Positions 26,252 to 35,552 of a stretch of 61,774 nt of DNA are shown in pieces. Source of the DNA: Chloroflexota bacterium (GTDB lineage: Bacteria > Chloroflexota > Dehalococcoidia > Lucifugimonadales > JACPCK01); NCBI GenBank assembly GCA_016179845.1, contig JACPCK010000055.1:1-61774 (forward strand), in the 5' to 3' direction. Position 1 is the first letter of the stretch, and each line of letters starts with the position of its first letter. The notes under the pieces were generated by a model. That model did not search any database. It was not told the DNA's origin and saw nothing but the letters and a program-made list of their open reading frames with translations. The position numbers and the translations under genes were made by a program.

Positions 26252-28269
26252 TTAAAGACACGGCGCCGGTTACGGCAATAGTCCACCAGCACATACTCTC
26301 CCAGCCGCTCAGGGCTGGTGTAAAAGACGCGTCCCCCGTTTAGCCGGGTCATCTGGTCTACGAACTCCACGAGATAGGAGTTGCGGTCCAGCATGAAGAT
26401 ATTGATGATGATCCCCTTGCTGGTGCACCTCTTTACCTCTCTGAGGGTCTCCCGAATAGTGCGCGGGCTGGGAGGATACTGGAGGAAAAGCTGGCCCCCC
26501 TCAATGTGGGCCGTAGGCTCGCCATCGGAGATCATGAGGATCTGGCGGGTGCCTCCAGAACAGCGGGAAAGGAGCTTCTGGGCTGTGGCCAGTCCATGCT
26601 GGATGTTCGTGTAAGGGTCAAACTCGTCCCAGGACAGGTAGGGCAGCTTCTCGGCCTTTACCTCCCTGGCGTAAGTAGAGAAGCCGACGATGTACAGCAT
26701 GTCTCGCGGGAACTGGGTGCGGATGAGGTTATCCAGGGCCAAGGCAACCTTCTTGGCAGCCAGGAAGCTCCCCCGCATGGCCATGGAGAGGGAGAGGTCT
26801 ATCATCAGGACGGTGGAGGCCTGATTGAGCTTCTCTTTGACATAGACCTGGAAGTCCCCGGCTTCCAGCCTCAGGGGAATCTCTCGCCCTCTGGATACGG
26901 CGCTCATCAGGGTCTGGTGCAGGTCCAGGTCGAAAGAGTCGCCGTACTGGTAGGGCTTGGTCCCCTCACCGCGCTCTACACCGGGACCAGCGCCTGTTAC
27001 GGTGTGGTCCCCCGGGCGTTCGCTCTTTATGTAAAGGAATATCTCGCGGAGGGCTTTCTGGCCTATCTTCCGCATGGCGAGGGGGGTGAGCTCCAGCCTC
27101 ATCCCGATCCTCTTGACGTATCCCGCCTCCTCCAGCACTTCAGTCAGCCGCTTCAACTGCGCCATCTCGTGTTCGGTCTCGTCTCCCAGAAGGGAACGCA
27201 CGAGCTCCAGGTCAACGTCCTCCAGACCTGCCCCCTGCTGGGTCCGCCTCAACTGCCGCTCCAGGTCCTCCATTCTCTGCAGCCTCTCCACTAGAGAGAC
27301 GGCCTCATCAAGGGCCAGGCCATCCTCACCGTGGAAAGGGTAGGTCCTCCTGAGGCCCTTCATGGGGTGGAGAGCCTCCAGGTTGGCCACAAAGCGGGAA
27401 ATCTCCTGCCTCAGCTCCGGGTCCCGAAAGAGGGAGTCCGTCATTGCCTGTAACTGCTGGCGCTGCTCCGGGGACAGGCTCTGCAGCAGAGACTCCATTA
27501 TGGCCATCTGCCGGTTCAGCCCGTCCGCCATCTCATCTAGGCTGGAAGGCCGCTGGCGACCGAAGAGATGGCCCCACTTGCTCATAAAGGACGAGAAGTC
27601 ACCGTCACGCCCCTGGAGCCTCTGTTCTATCTGGCGGTTCAGGTCCCGGAGCATCTCCTTGACCGCCTTCAGGGCCTCTGGAGTTAGGGCCTGCCCCACA
27701 CCTTTGAAGTAGGAGTCGGCCACCCTCTGGCGGAGGGAGCCAAGGAGGGCGTCAAACCTGCTGCGGGCCTCCTGGTCCATAAACTCATAGCCCTGGAGCT
27801 GGCTCACCTGTCCCGCCAGGTCCTGAGGCAGGCTATCAAGGAACTCCCTGCTCTTCTGGGCTAGAAGCTGCAGCCGCCGCCCCATCTCCTCTTCAAGAGA
27901 AGGCTCCTGGCTATCCTGAGTCCGGGCCCTTAGACGCGCCTGGACCTCCTCCAGCCTGCGGTCTATGCCGGCCCGCTCCTGGTCTACTATCTCTTTGAGC
28001 TGTCTCGCCAGATCGTCCAGAACGGTGTCCAGGCTGTACCGGTCCAGGAGCTCTTGCCGTCGGCCACGCAGGCGCTGTAGCATCTCCTGGACTCCGGGAA
28101 GCCTTCCTCCACTCCGCCCCCTGAACCCGCGCTGAACCAGGGAACGCAGCGCCGAGGAGACGTCTCCTTGAGTGAGGATCTGCTCCGATACCTGGTCGAG
28201 GATGTCATCCTCGTGGAAGGGGAAAGGCTCCATGGAGCCATCCCACCGGGAGTAGCGGAAGAGGCGCAT
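26248..28269 (-). CDS. VWA domain protein (chelatase/MoxR-partner type)
   Basis: 673 residues. The N-terminal two thirds are glutamine- and arginine-rich helices with probable coiled coils (about 50-330). The C-terminal von Willebrand A domain (about 470-650) has the metal-site motif DLSLSMAMRGS (DxSxS) and a later MISDGEPTAH. Such proteins partner a MoxR/ChlI-type AAA ATPase, here encoded 2 nt upstream. The pair may insert metals or remodel complexes; the client is unknown. The stop codon TAG lies in the terminal repeat of the MITE, so the natural C-terminus may have been altered. Confidence 0.85.
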   Translation of the reverse strand: MRLFRYSRWDGSMEPFPFHEDDILDQVSEQILTQGDVSSALRSLVQRGFRGRSGGRLPGVQEMLQRLRGRRQELLDRYSLDTVLDDLARQLKEIVDQERAGIDRRLEEVQARLRARTQDSQEPSLEEEMGRRLQLLAQKSREFLDSLPQDLAGQVSQLQGYEFMDQEARSRFDALLGSLRQRVADSYFKGVGQALTPEALKAVKEMLRDLNRQIEQRLQGRDGDFSSFMSKWGHLFGRQRPSSLDEMADGLNRQMAIMESLLQSLSPEQRQQLQAMTDSLFRDPELRQEISRFVANLEALHPMKGLRRTYPFHGEDGLALDEAVSLVERLQRMEDLERQLRRTQQGAGLEDVDLELVRSLLGDETEHEMAQLKRLTEVLEEAGYVKRIGMRLELTPLAMRKIGQKALREIFLYIKSERPGDHTVTGAGPGVERGEGTKPYQYGDSFDLDLHQTLMSAVSRGREIPLRLEAGDFQVYVKEKLNQASTVLMIDLSLSMAMRGSFLAAKKVALALDNLIRTQFPRDMLYIVGFSTYAREVKAEKLPYLSWDEFDPYTNIQHGLATAQKLLSRCSGGTRQILMISDGEPTAHIEGGQLFLQYPPSPRTIRETLREVKRCTSKGIIINIFMLDRNSYLVEFVDQMTRLNGGRVFYTSPERLGEYVLVDYCRNRRRVFN

Positions 28270-28271
28270 CC

Positions 28272-29675
28272 CTAGCTCCTGTACCTGGTCTTGCCCTCTA
28301 CGCGATCCTTGTTCAGACGTCGGTTCAGGTGCAGGCCCTCCAGGATGAACTCCACTGCTGCGGCTATGGCAGCAGGCTCTTCGCCCGCCTCCAGCTTCTT
28401 GAGGGCCTCGGCGAGCCCGTCGACGGCCTTCAGCTTTTCGCCGTACACAAAGGAAGGGACCAGGGCCCCTGCGTCAAAGACCAGGCCCTCCTCAAACTTT
28501 TGGACCAGAGGGTCTAGCTCGCGGACGTTGAAGTACCGGCTGAACACGTTGAGGACAGCCTTCTTCGTCAACTCCTCAATGACGCGGCCCTCGCGGCCCT
28601 CCTCGATGGTCTCCAACTCGATCTTGCCTGCTGTGGTGGCGGCGATGGCGTGCAGGTCGCTCATGCGGGGCGCCGCCTTCTCCTCACCGTATTTGATGGC
28701 CCGCCTAAGGGCGCTGGATACGAGCACCTCGTAGTTGGCAATGGAGACCCTCACGCTCACGCCGGAGCGCTGGTTGACATCAGGGCTCTTGCGGGCCAGG
28801 GCTGTGATCTCCCCGATGACCTCCTTCATGAAATGGGGGAACAGCACCCTTTCCGCCGCGTCTGGATAGACGGTCCGCTCCTGCTCCACGATCTGGAGCT
28901 CCTGGTCCAGGGTCCTGGGGTAGTGGGTCCTTATCTGGGAACCGTAGCGGTCCTTCAGTGGGGTGATGATACGGCCGCGGTTGGTGTAGTCCTCCGGGTT
29001 GGCGGAGGCGACGACATATACATCCAGCGGCAACCGGATGCGGTACCCCTTGACCTGGATGTCTCTCTCCTCCATCAGGTTGAACAGGCCCACTTGGATC
29101 CGCTCCGCCAGGTCTGGCAGCTCGTTGATGCAGAATATCCCCCTGTTGCTTCTGGGGACAAGACCGTAGTGGATGACCAGCTCGTCGGAGAGGTATCGCC
29201 CCTCAGCCACCTTGATGGGGTCGATGTCCCCGATGAGGTCGGCGACGGTTACGTCGGGGGTGGCCAGCTTCTCCCCGTAGCGGTCCTCTCTAGGTATCCA
29301 CTCGATCTCCGCTTCTTCGCCGAACTGGCTTATCTTGTCCCGACAGACCCGGCAAACGGGCTTGTAGGGACTATCGTTTATCTCGCAGCCGGCGATGGCT
29401 GGGGCATCAGGGTCAAGGAACTCTATCAGGCTGCGAATGATCCTCGACTTGGCCTGGCCTCGCTCCCCCAGGAAGATGATGTCCTGGCCCGCCAGGATGG
29501 CATTTTCTATCTGGGGAATCACCGTTTCTTCATACCCCACGATACCGGGGAAGAGCCTCTCGCCTCTTTTCATCTTCTCGATGAGGTTCTTCCTCATCTC
29601 AACCCTCACCGAAAGGGCCTGGTAGCCGCTCTGCCTTAGCTCCCGAACCGTTTTGGCCTTCGATCTACCTGCCAT
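28272..29675 (-). CDS. AAA ATPase, Mg-chelatase ChlI / MoxR-like
   Basis: 467 residues. The nucleotide site is GERGQAKSRI, a Walker A with Ala for the usual Gly before Lys. GIFCINELPDL is the Walker B-like segment and VYVVASANPEDYTNRGR is sensor 1. A CRVCRD cysteine pair near residue 110 is unusual. It belongs with ChlI/MoxR ATPases and probably works with the VWA protein immediately downstream. ATG 29675 is chosen over the GTG one codon before it because AGGGGGA is well spaced. Confidence 0.82.
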   Translation of the reverse strand: MAGRSKAKTVRELRQSGYQALSVRVEMRKNLIEKMKRGERLFPGIVGYEETVIPQIENAILAGQDIIFLGERGQAKSRIIRSLIEFLDPDAPAIAGCEINDSPYKPVCRVCRDKISQFGEEAEIEWIPREDRYGEKLATPDVTVADLIGDIDPIKVAEGRYLSDELVIHYGLVPRSNRGIFCINELPDLAERIQVGLFNLMEERDIQVKGYRIRLPLDVYVVASANPEDYTNRGRIITPLKDRYGSQIRTHYPRTLDQELQIVEQERTVYPDAAERVLFPHFMKEVIGEITALARKSPDVNQRSGVSVRVSIANYEVLVSSALRRAIKYGEEKAAPRMSDLHAIAATTAGKIELETIEEGREGRVIEELTKKAVLNVFSRYFNVRELDPLVQKFEEGLVFDAGALVPSFVYGEKLKAVDGLAEALKKLEAGEEPAAIAAAVEFILEGLHLNRRLNKDRVEGKTRYRS

Positions 29676-29707
29676 CACTTCCCCCTCACTCTATTCCCAA
29701 CGGGACT

Positions 29708-29716
29708 ATCTTAGCA
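29708..29716 (-). promoter_or_regulatory. Candidate extended -10 of the AAA/VWA operon
   Basis: TGCTAAGAT on the minus strand (29716-29708), about 33 nt before the AAA gene start. No good -35. The rest of 29717-29889 shows nothing clear. Confidence 0.3.
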
Positions 29717-29889
29717 CAAGAGGATGACCCTGAATCATACCGTAGGGGCGGACGCTGTCAACGACCCTCTTTGGCCCTCATTTGGGGGAAAGGGCACCCA
29801 ATGATGCTTCTATCCCTTGCTACCAGAACTCATTCGGGAATTCCGCCAGGAGGCAGTCTGTTTTAATCAGAACAAACGGTCTTAATCAT

Positions 29890-29895
29890 TATAAT
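29890..29895 (+). promoter_or_regulatory. Candidate -10 of the MEMO-type gene
   Basis: A perfect TATAAT lies 32 nt before ATG 29928; the -35 region is weak. Confidence 0.4.
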
Positions 29896-29927
29896 GGAGT
29901 CCGGCCCAAGAGGTAAGGTGAAGGACA

Positions 29928-30797
29928 ATGCGGAACGCATCATCTGTCCGAGACCCGGCCGTTGCCGGTGCCTTCTACCCAGCCAGCTCCGTGGAGCTAT
30001 TGCAGCAGATAGAGCACTGCTACCTGGAGGCCCGCGGCCCAGGGGCAGTGCCCAGTGTCAGGGATGCCCCTCTGGATGGGGTTGTGGGTCTCATCCTCCC
30101 CCACGCGGGGTACGCCTACTCCGGCGCCATCGCCGCCCACGGTATGGCAGCCCTGGCACGCCTGGGGCGGCCTGAGAGGATAGTAATCCTGGGCCCAAAT
30201 CACTACGGGGTGGGCCCCGGGCTGGCCCTGCCCCAGGAAGGGGCCTGGTGGACGCCTCTCGGCCATGCCCCCGTCGATGGCAGGCTGGTCGAGGGCCTCC
30301 TCAAGGCCTGGCCCATTCTTTCGCCCAGCTCGGCGGCCCATCGCTACGAGCATTCGATGGAGGTCATGCTGCCTTTCCTCATTCACTTGCTGGGAAGCAG
30401 TCCTCCCTTCGTGGCCATCGCCATGGCCGACCAGTCCCTGGAAACCAGCCTGTCCCTGGGGGAGGTGCTGGCTGCAACCGTGAGCAAGGGCAGCGTCCTG
30501 GTCATCGCCAGCACGGACCTTTCCCACTATTACCCGCAGGACATAGCTCAGGAGAAGGACGGACAGGCGATCGAGGCCATCATCAGGGGCTCTCCTCAGG
30601 GGGTCAACGAGGTCGTGGAAGGGCAGGGGGTAAACATGTGCGGTCCCGGGCCTGTGATGGCCCTCCTAGCGTACATGGGCAGGATAGGACTTAGCAAGAT
30701 CGACCTTCTGGCCCACGGCACCTCAGGAGACGCCTCGGAGGACTACAGCAGGGTGGTAGGGTACGCTGCCCTTCTGCTACAAAGCAAGGGCTCCTAG
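29928..30797 (+). CDS. amrB: AmmeMemoRadiSam system protein B (MEMO1 family)
   Basis: 289 residues with the MEMO-family landmarks: RDPAVAGAFYPAS at the start, LILPHAGYAYSG, ILGPNHYGVG, YEHSMEVMLPFLIHL, and STDLSHYYP. The conserved His, Asp and Cys residues (NMCGPGPVMALL) are present, as in the putative metal site related to extradiol dioxygenases. Usually found with AMMECR1 and a radical-SAM protein, neither of which is in this window. The exact reaction is unknown. GAAGGA precedes the ATG. Confidence 0.9.
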   Translation: MRNASSVRDPAVAGAFYPASSVELLQQIEHCYLEARGPGAVPSVRDAPLDGVVGLILPHAGYAYSGAIAAHGMAALARLGRPERIVILGPNHYGVGPGLALPQEGAWWTPLGHAPVDGRLVEGLLKAWPILSPSSAAHRYEHSMEVMLPFLIHLLGSSPPFVAIAMADQSLETSLSLGEVLAATVSKGSVLVIASTDLSHYYPQDIAQEKDGQAIEAIIRGSPQGVNEVVEGQGVNMCGPGPVMALLAYMGRIGLSKIDLLAHGTSGDASEDYSRVVGYAALLLQSKGS

Positions 30798-30840
30798 TAC
30801 TCGGTTGCATAAGTTCGCATGCACGAGGTCTGCCCCAGCC

Positions 30841-30927
30841 CCGCTCACCCTGAGCCTGCCTGCCCTGAGCTTGCCGAACGGGTCGAAGGGCGAGCCGCCC
30901 GTGGTTCGACAAGCTCACCATGAGCGG
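30841..30927. repeat. Palindromic interspersed repeat (GCTCA/TGAGC type)
   Basis: CCGCTCA (30841-30847) pairs with TGAGCGG (30921-30927), and GAGCTTG (30867-30873) pairs with CAAGCTC (30910-30916). It belongs to the widespread TTCGACAAGCTCA-type bacterial repeats. Shorter pieces recur near 35915, 50080 and 53850. Confidence 0.6.
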
Positions 30928-30969
30928 CTTCTCATATCACTCTTTTTCGCAAGGAAGTACTAGACTCCC

Positions 30970-32256
30970 TCAGCCTGGTACGGCAGCTATCAGGTCATAC
31001 TGGACCAGGCAACCGGGAACTATCAAGGGGCTGTTGACCCGCAGGAAGGTGGTGGGGGGCAGCCTCTCCCCCAGGCGGCTCTGCCACACCTCCTCGGCCT
31101 CCGGCATGTCGCCCAGGTCCAGGTGAGCAGCCCTTCTTCTCACCAGATTCGCAGACGAGGTGCCGCCGGCGCGGCAGATCGCCTCCACATTCTTGTATAT
31201 GTACTCCACCTGGCGCGTCACCGGGGAGGAGTGGTAGGGGAAGTTAGGGTCTGGCCTGGCCTCTGGTGGGACCCCTCGCTTGTAGTCGGTGGCGACCTGG
31301 CCCGAGAGGAACAGGAGAGGCCCCGCCCTGACGGCCTGGGCCTCATGTCCCAAAGGAACAGGCGCTTGGCCAGTAGCGATCACTTGCTTCCGATAGGGTC
31401 CCCTGGGGTCCACGGCGATGAGCTCTATCTCGACGATGCAGGCGGAAGGGGGATGCAGAGGCACCACCACCCTAGCAGGCGGGTCCTTAGGGAAGAACCT
31501 GCGCCACACCTCATCCAGGCCGGCCAGGTCCCTCGTCTCCGCCAGGTGGACCTCCGCCCGCACTACATCCTCCAGGGAGCACCCTGCGTCGGCGAGGACG
31601 CCCTTGAGGGCGTTCATGACATGCTCCGTCTGGAGACAAATCTGGTGGAATCGATAGGGGAACTCCGGGTGTGGCAGGGACTCCTCGATGGGCCCTCCCG
31701 CCCGGGAGGCGGCCCTTCCGGCAGTGAAGACGAACCCGCCCCCGCTCACAGCATAGATGTAGGGGGCAAAGCCCATGGCCGCGACGTGGATAGCGGCTGG
31801 CATGCGTGTCGCCACGACGGGCTGGCGGGACAGAGCGGCAGTAGATACCAGGCTGGTGACATCCATGACTACCGTGGGCCCGTGGACGGGTAACTCAGGC
31901 GCCAGAACCAGGGTGCTGGGTGGCGGCGCCTCGGTGCCAAGGAACTCGCGGCGCACCCTGAGGGCCATGTCGATCTCCTCAGGCTTGGTGTGGTAGGAGT
32001 TTATCTTCATGATCTGGGACAGGGAGGAGCCCATCTGCTGAAGGCTCGATTGCATATCGCCAAATACAATGCGCACCTGCCTTTCAATGACGGAGCCGTG
32101 CCAGGGCAGGCCAGGCGACAGCCTCGTCTCCGGCGGCATCCCCTTTACGGGGTGGGCAGCCATGAACCCTCCGGCAAAGACGAAGTCGCCTGCCCGGGCC
32201 GCAAGGGGAGGCCAGCTCTCTGGCGCCTCTGGATGGCGAATGTACTGAATGTCCAT
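30970..32256 (-). CDS. RidA-family protein with three tandem domains
   Basis: 428 residues made of three consecutive YjgF/YER057c/UK114 (RidA) domains, roughly 1-135, 150-285 and 295-428. Each shows the family pattern: GDFVFAGGFM, GGFVFTAGRAA and GPLLFLSGQVA as early strands, and DVTSLV, VEIELIAVD and QYDLIAAVP as last strands. RidA proteins normally are about 130-residue trimers that hydrolyse reactive enamines and imines; here one chain may form a whole trimer. The key Arg seen in active RidA is not obvious in all copies. GGGAGG lies upstream of ATG 32256. Confidence 0.85.
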   Translation of the reverse strand: MDIQYIRHPEAPESWPPLAARAGDFVFAGGFMAAHPVKGMPPETRLSPGLPWHGSVIERQVRIVFGDMQSSLQQMGSSLSQIMKINSYHTKPEEIDMALRVRREFLGTEAPPPSTLVLAPELPVHGPTVVMDVTSLVSTAALSRQPVVATRMPAAIHVAAMGFAPYIYAVSGGGFVFTAGRAASRAGGPIEESLPHPEFPYRFHQICLQTEHVMNALKGVLADAGCSLEDVVRAEVHLAETRDLAGLDEVWRRFFPKDPPARVVVPLHPPSACIVEIELIAVDPRGPYRKQVIATGQAPVPLGHEAQAVRAGPLLFLSGQVATDYKRGVPPEARPDPNFPYHSSPVTRQVEYIYKNVEAICRAGGTSSANLVRRRAAHLDLGDMPEAEEVWQSRLGERLPPTTFLRVNSPLIVPGCLVQYDLIAAVPG

Positions 32257-32362
32257 GAGCGCTCACACCTCCCTTTCTCTGATATGTGCCCGCTAAGGCA
32301 CAAGCTATCTTGCTAGGAAAGCCGCAGGCCAGGAGGCTCCCTGTACCACGTCGACCTGTGTC

Positions 32363-32737
32363 TCACCCTGGAGAGCGCTGTCGGAGGACCTCCACTGAGG
32401 CAGAGGCAAGAACAGTCCCTCTTATCCGCACCTGGGGTTTCTTCACCCTCACCAGGACGGCATCCACTGGGAAACCGGAGAGGATATGCTGGGCTATGGA
32501 CTCGGCCAGGGCCTCTATGAGGTTCTTCGGGGGGCCCTCAACTATCTCTTTGATAGCACGGCAGACGTGCGCGTAGTTGACCGTGTCCTCCAGGCGATCG
32601 GAGCGGCCGGAAACGCTGAGGTCCAACTCCATCTCCACGTCCACCTGGAAGGTCTGCCCCAGGGCCCGCTCCTCCGGGTTGGCCCCATGGTAACCGTAGA
32701 AGGTCATGCCTGTCAGAATTACCCTGTCCTGGCCCAC
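32363..32737 (-). CDS. folB: Dihydroneopterin aldolase
   Basis: 124 residues, normal size. It converts 7,8-dihydroneopterin to 6-hydroxymethyl-dihydropterin in folate synthesis. GMTFYGYHGANPEERALGQ is the N-terminal signature; the catalytic Glu and Lys lie there and in VRVKKPQ. LEDTVNYAHV is the pterin-site segment. It starts at GTG 32737, 16 nt after the CitE-like gene. Confidence 0.92.
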   Translation of the reverse strand: MGQDRVILTGMTFYGYHGANPEERALGQTFQVDVEMELDLSVSGRSDRLEDTVNYAHVCRAIKEIVEGPPKNLIEALAESIAQHILSGFPVDAVLVRVKKPQVRIRGTVLASASVEVLRQRSPG

Positions 32738-32753
32738 AGCAGTAATGAACCTG

Positions 32754-33638
32754 CTAGGCGGTCCTGGCCTTCTGGGCGTTCTCTATAGCTTCCGCCAGGG
32801 CCAGAAGGGCCCGCGCCCGCTTGACGATGGGAGCGTCGATCATCTTACCTTCCAGAGAGGTGGTGCCGCGGCCCTGGGCCTCGGCCTCTTCAAAGGCCTT
32901 GACCACCTTTCGGGCGTACTCAACCTCGGCGGGGGCGGGGCTGAAGAGCTCGTTGATGGTCTCGATTTGAGCGGGGTGAATGGCGCACTTGCCCTTGAAA
33001 CCCATCTTCTTGCTCCAGAGGACGTCCCGCTTGAGCCCCTCGGGGTCGCGGAAGTTGGTGTAGGGCGTATCGATAGCCAGGACATCGGCAGCCCTGGCGG
33101 CGATGGCGACGCTGGTGCGGGCAAAGGCCGTTTCCTCGCCTCCCTCGCTGCGTGCGACACCCATGTCGTTGGTGAAGTCCTCAGCCCCGAAGGCGATGGC
33201 CACGATCCTGGGCGAGGAACTGGCTATCGCCTGGGCACTCACGATCCCTTTGGCTGTCTCGATCCACGGGATCAGCTTCAGGGAGCCGGCGGGCAGGCCG
33301 GCCCGGCGCTCTTGCGCCTCCATAAGCCGGACGATCTGCTGCGCCTCCCAGGCGGTCTCAACCTTGCCCACCGTCACGCCAAAGATGTGGGGAGACATGA
33401 CAGCGGCGAGGTCCTCTTCCAGAAGGCCGCTGGCCAGAGAGTTGGTCCGGGGGATGATGCTCTGGCCGCCACCGGCCAGAGCAGGGAGGGCCTCTGCAAT
33501 TGTCTTGCGGGCCTTCTCCTTCTCCGCCATGGGCACTGCATCCTCCAGGTCTGGGATAAGAACATCCGCGGGCAGGTTCCGGGCCTTCAGCAGCATCTCA
33601 GCACGGTTGCCAGGCACAAAAAGCAGACTCCTGAGCAT
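32754..33638 (-). CDS. HpcH/HpaI aldolase / citrate-lyase-like (CitE) CoA ester lyase
   Basis: 294 residues from ATG 33638, which has AGGAGG at good distance. RSLLFVPGNRAEML is the CitE-type start, DLEDAVP carries metal-site acidic residues, IPWIETAKGI contains the substrate Glu, and FGAEDFTNDMG and GKCAIHPAQI complete the TIM-barrel active site. Members cleave malyl-, citramalyl- or related CoA esters; the substrate is not identifiable. It probably forms an operon with folB by chance of orientation. Confidence 0.88.
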   Translation of the reverse strand: MLRSLLFVPGNRAEMLLKARNLPADVLIPDLEDAVPMAEKEKARKTIAEALPALAGGGQSIIPRTNSLASGLLEEDLAAVMSPHIFGVTVGKVETAWEAQQIVRLMEAQERRAGLPAGSLKLIPWIETAKGIVSAQAIASSSPRIVAIAFGAEDFTNDMGVARSEGGEETAFARTSVAIAARAADVLAIDTPYTNFRDPEGLKRDVLWSKKMGFKGKCAIHPAQIETINELFSPAPAEVEYARKVVKAFEEAEAQGRGTTSLEGKMIDAPIVKRARALLALAEAIENAQKARTA

Positions 33639-33789
33639 GAGGGAGTTCCTCCTTTCATCGAGGGCTGGCCGCGCCAGGCCCTCACTTTGGATACCAGCGC
33701 CGCTCAGTGATACACCCGCCTCCGCCCAAGCCAAACCAAGTATAGCACGGCCTTTAGATGCTCACCACGTCCAGGGCCGCCGCCCTCTC

Positions 33790-34221
33790 TCACGTCAAAA
33801 GGCTGCTCACGGAGATGATGGCAACGCCGGCAACGACAAGACCGGCGCCTGCCACTACCCGCCAGGTGATCCGCTCGGTGCTTCGCAGAAAAATGTAGGC
33901 GAAGAAAATAGCGAACAGGGGCTGCGTGCCGGCAACGGGAGAAACCACTACGATGGGTGAAAAGCTCAGAGAGGAGAGGAAAAGCAAGACGCCCGCGGAA
34001 GAGAACAGCCCGGCAAACAGGAGGAGCAGATGAGCCTTCCAGGGCGCCTTCCTGTCCTGGGGAATGTCTCGAGAGGCGATGGCCGTCATTCCAATCAGCC
34101 CGAACAGGTTGCCAAAGGCCGCTGTCACCAAGGGTGACGCAGTCTGCAAGATATGCTTCCCCACCACCTGCCCTCCCCCGTAGGAGAGGCCCGAGAGCAG
34201 GGCGAAGAGATAGCCCAGCAT
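33790..34221 (-). CDS. EamA-family transporter half (second domain)
   Basis: About 143 residues from ATG 34221 (GGAAGG upstream), with five hydrophobic helices starting LGYLFALLSGLSYGGGQVVG. It is one EamA domain of the drug/metabolite transporter superfamily. The preceding gene (34262-34684) encodes another single EamA domain in a different frame; together they equal one normal ten-helix transporter. The two may be a natural pair or one gene split by a frameshift near 34260. The frame also opens at GTG 34257. Confidence 0.75.
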   Translation of the reverse strand: MLGYLFALLSGLSYGGGQVVGKHILQTASPLVTAAFGNLFGLIGMTAIASRDIPQDRKAPWKAHLLLLFAGLFSSAGVLLFLSSLSFSPIVVVSPVAGTQPLFAIFFAYIFLRSTERITWRVVAGAGLVVAGVAIISVSSLLT

Positions 34222-34261
34222 GACCTTCCGATTTATGCCCGCCCGTGTACCAAGCACTACG

Positions 34262-34684
34262 TCACCTCTCGCTCACTATCAAGGCCACGCCTCCGACGAC
34301 GGCCATGGTGCCCAGGAGGAGGGGCAGCGTAATCGTCTCCCCCGCAAAGAGGATGGCCAGCAGCGAGGCGAAGATAGGCGCCGCCCCTACCAGGGTCGCC
34401 GCCCGGCCCACACCCGCCAGGCTATAGGCCATGTACTGAAAGAAGCGGCCCATGGGGAAACTGAGCGTCCCGTGAAGAAGAAACCACAGGAATATCCAGC
34501 CGGGCAGCGCGAAGATGGCCTCTCGGTAAAAGGCGAAGGCCAAGCCCATGGTAAGGACCAGCCCCGAGGCCAGAGATATCGCCGTCCCGGTAGTGGTCCG
34601 CATGTGGGCGAGGCCCATGCGGGCGATAACAGCGCCAGCAGCCCACGCCATTGAGGCCAGAATGGCCAGCACTATGCCTAGCAA
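34262..34684 (-). CDS. EamA-family transporter half (first domain)
   Basis: 140 residues, five hydrophobic helices (LGIVLAILASMAWAAGAVIAR at the start, VVGGVALIVSER at the end). It corresponds to the first half of a two-domain DMT transporter. Its ATG lies 3 nt after the stop of purQ, so cotranscription is likely. See the downstream gene for the possible frameshift. Confidence 0.75.
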   Translation of the reverse strand: MLGIVLAILASMAWAAGAVIARMGLAHMRTTTGTAISLASGLVLTMGLAFAFYREAIFALPGWIFLWFLLHGTLSFPMGRFFQYMAYSLAGVGRAATLVGAAPIFASLLAILFAGETITLPLLLGTMAVVGGVALIVSER

Positions 34685-34687
34685 TTC

Positions 34688-35383
34688 TCAACCCTTGCCG
34701 ACGTGCTCGATGACGGAGCGAAAAATTAACTGGCCGTCCGTCCCGCCGACCTCCTCCTCGCAGCACCGCTCCGGATGAGGCATCATTCCAAGAACGTTGC
34801 CACCCTCGCTGACAATGCCTCCGATATTGTTCAAGGAGCCGTTGGGATTGGCCTCCGAAGTGACACGTCCCGACAGGTCGCAGTAGCGGAAGAGGACCTG
34901 ACCCCTGGACTCAAGCCGCTGAAGAGCATGAGGGTCCACGTAGTATCGCCCTTCACCATGGGAGATCGGGATGCGGAGGATATCTCCCTCACGGCAAAGG
35001 CCGGCGAAAGGAGGCGTGGGCCTCTCCACTCGAAGGCGGACCCACTGGCAGCGGAACTGCAAGTGCTCGTTCCTCAGAAGGGCGCCAGGGAGAAGGCCAG
35101 CCTCACAAAGTATCTGAAAGCCGTTGCATATCCCAAGGACCAACCCGCCTCGGCGGGCAAAATCAGCGACCGCGCCCATGACCGGGGAGAAGCGGGCAAT
35201 TGCCCCCACCCTCAAATAGTCACCGTAGGAGAAGCCCCCGGGGAGGATCACACAGTCCAGGCCGGCGAGGTCTTGCTCCTTGTGCCAAACATACCTGGCC
35301 GCCTGGCCCAGGACCCGTGTTACTGAGTGGAAGCAGTCAGCGTCGCTCCAGGTGCCTGGAAAGATGACGATGCCGAACTTCAC
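34688..35383 (-). CDS. purQ: Phosphoribosylformylglycinamidine synthase subunit PurQ (glutaminase)
   Basis: 231 residues. A class I glutamine amidotransferase that supplies ammonia to PurL. The nucleophile is the Cys in [10 protein letters not shown]; the His-Glu pair is in [12 protein letters not shown]. The N-terminus [16 protein letters not shown] is typical. Encoded 9 kb from purL, unlike the usual purSQL cluster. Confidence 0.94.
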   Translation of the reverse strand: MKFGIVIFPGTWSDADCFHSVTRVLGQAARYVWHKEQDLAGLDCVILPGGFSYGDYLRVGAIARFSPVMGAVADFARRGGLVLGICNGFQILCEAGLLPGALLRNEHLQFRCQWVRLRVERPTPPFAGLCREGDILRIPISHGEGRYYVDPHALQRLESRGQVLFRYCDLSGRVTSEANPNGSLNNIGGIVSEGGNVLGMMPHPERCCEEEVGGTDGQLIFRSVIEHVGKG

Positions 35384-35552
35384 CGGGCCTCTGGGGCAGG
35401 GAGTGATAGGCAGTCGTAAAATGTGGTCAAATGGGCCGCGAACGATGCCTCAGAGCTAGGCCTTCTGACATCCCCGGCCACCGTGCTTGAGAAGCCAAGC
35501 TTGAGAGTGCAGAGTTCCACTGCTCATGCCTCAGGGGACACGAGGGCGGGGA

